Shown here piece after piece: positions 4,735 through 5,396 of a DNA stretch of 5,396 nucleotides (position 1 is the stretch's first letter; every line of letters starts with the position of its first letter). The DNA comes from Sulfuricurvum sp. GTDB taxonomy: Bacteria; Campylobacterota; Campylobacteria; Campylobacterales; Sulfurimonadaceae. The notes beneath the pieces are model-generated. The model was given only the letters and a program-made list of their open reading frames with translations, was not told the origin of the DNA and searched no databases. Where the stretch lies: positions 1 through 5,396 of the forward strand of contig JAUXSZ010000114.1 in NCBI GenBank assembly GCA_030679635.1, written 5' to 3'. The translations under genes and the position numbers were made by a program.

Positions 4735-5396
4735 ATGAAATTAGTTAAAATGAGTCTTGCAGCAGCAGTGTTGCTAGGTGCGAGTGCGTTCGCGATCGAT
4801 AATATTAAAGTAAGTGGTGACGCGAAACTTTTCTATAATACAAATGACATAACAACTACCAATGCTGTAACTGGTAATACTGATGATAGCCTTTTTTCAA
4901 AAGGTACTAGTGCTGCTGATGCTGCACTTCGTGTAGGCGTAACCGGTGATTTACTTAAAGGTGTTTCATTTGGTATGACTGGTTATGCGATCAGTACTCT
5001 AGGTCTTGAAAACAATCTTGTAGATGCAACGTGGACGGGTGCTCATGATGCACGAACAGGTACAGGCGCAGGTTATGCAGAAGTAGATGACCAAGCATGG
5101 ATGGGTGAAATGTGGGTTGCCGCTACACTTGGCAAAACTACCGCTAAATTGGGTCGCATGGAGCTTGATACTCCTTTTGCATTCTCTGAAAAATGGTCAA
5201 TTGTTCCTAATACGTTTGATGCAGCAGTATTAATCAATCAAGACATTCCCGATACAACTTTAGTCGGTGCATGGGTTGGCAAAGGAAATGGTACCAATGC
5301 TGTCGGTGGATTAGGTCTTGGAACAAACAATACTTCAACATTAGATAGTGTTGGATTAGCATTTGATGGCGGTGTTGTAGGTGCAGGTGCAAATTT
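4735..5396 (+). CDS. outer-membrane porin, N-terminal part (cut by right window edge)
   Basis: The 220 visible codons begin a secreted beta-barrel porin of the Campylobacterota type, which lets small solutes cross the outer membrane. Residues 1-20 form a Sec signal peptide: Lys2 and Lys5, the hydrophobic LAAAVLLGA, and ASAFA before a likely cut at Ile21. The mature part starts with IKVSGDAKLFYN, a typical first barrel strand. It continues with alternating hydrophobic and polar stretches such as ALRVGVTGDL, VSFGMTGYAI and MWVAATLGKTTAKLGRMEL, separated by Gly, Asn and Thr-rich loops. The segment TTAKLGRMELDTPF (135-148) recalls the constriction-loop region of epsilon porins. AAGGAG lies 5 bases before the ATG, and codon choice is strongly biased (GGT, GCA, ACT, CTT), consistent with high expression. 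The sequence resembles Sulfurimonas/Sulfuricurvum porins as I remember them. Substrate selectivity cannot be read from this part. Confidence 0.92.
   Translation, partial: MKLVKMSLAAAVLLGASAFAIDNIKVSGDAKLFYNTNDITTTNAVTGNTDDSLFSKGTSAADAALRVGVTGDLLKGVSFGMTGYAISTLGLENNLVDATWTGAHDARTGTGAGYAEVDDQAWMGEMWVAATLGKTTAKLGRMELDTPFAFSEKWSIVPNTFDAAVLINQDIPDTTLVGAWVGKGNGTNAVGGLGLGTNNTSTLDSVGLAFDGGVVGAGAN

Noticed and set aside
1..5396. Mobile elements, CRISPR arrays, tRNA or rRNA genes, toxin-antitoxin or defence modules
   Set aside because: No transposase or integrase motifs, spaced direct repeats, structured RNA genes or paired small genes were seen on reading both strands. The region is ordinary core metabolism and envelope genes, so I do not claim a new system.

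Overview
The window looks like core chromosome of a Campylobacterota (Epsilonproteobacteria) member, most likely a Sulfuricurvum- or Sulfurimonas-like sulfur oxidiser. The reasons are the gene order nadD / gapA-pgk-tpiA-fabI, which I recall from Campylobacter and its relatives, the short epsilon-type TpiA and FabI sequences, T-rich promoters with TAAAAT-like -10 boxes, and a porin whose N-terminus resembles the abundant porins of Sulfurimonas and Sulfuricurvum. The genus is an inference from memory. No search was run.

Layout. Positions 1-209 (minus strand) hold the first 69 codons of nadD (nicotinate-nucleotide adenylyltransferase), which runs off the left edge. A short divergent promoter region (about 210-294) separates it from a tight plus-strand operon: gapA (295-1311), pgk (1308-2501, overlapping gapA by 4 bases), tpiA (2511-3221) and fabI (3233-4054). 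A hairpin with both stop codons in or at its edges (4041-4063) lies where fabI meets a convergent gene. That gene (4063-4476, minus) encodes a small lipoprotein of unknown function. A 258-base AT-rich gap (4477-4734) carries a probable promoter for each flanking gene and a 14-bp dyad. The start of a highly codon-biased outer-membrane porin (4735 onward, plus) is cut by the right edge.

How the genes work together. GapA, Pgk and TpiA catalyse the reversible triose-phosphate steps between 3-phosphoglycerate and dihydroxyacetone phosphate. In an autotroph of this group, which fixes CO2 by the reductive TCA cycle, they probably run mainly in the sugar-building direction. FabI performs the last reduction of each fatty-acid elongation round. 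GapA and FabI use nicotinamide cofactors and NadD makes one, but a shared regulatory theme is only a guess. The last two genes belong to the cell envelope.

I found no mobile element, CRISPR array, RNA gene or defence module, and nothing that supports a new multi-gene system. The points worth a second look are small: overlapping back-to-back promoters with a dyad at nadD/gapA, a non-ATG start for nadD, a hairpin shared by two convergent stop codons, an uncharacterised lipoprotein, and a dyad in the porin upstream region.
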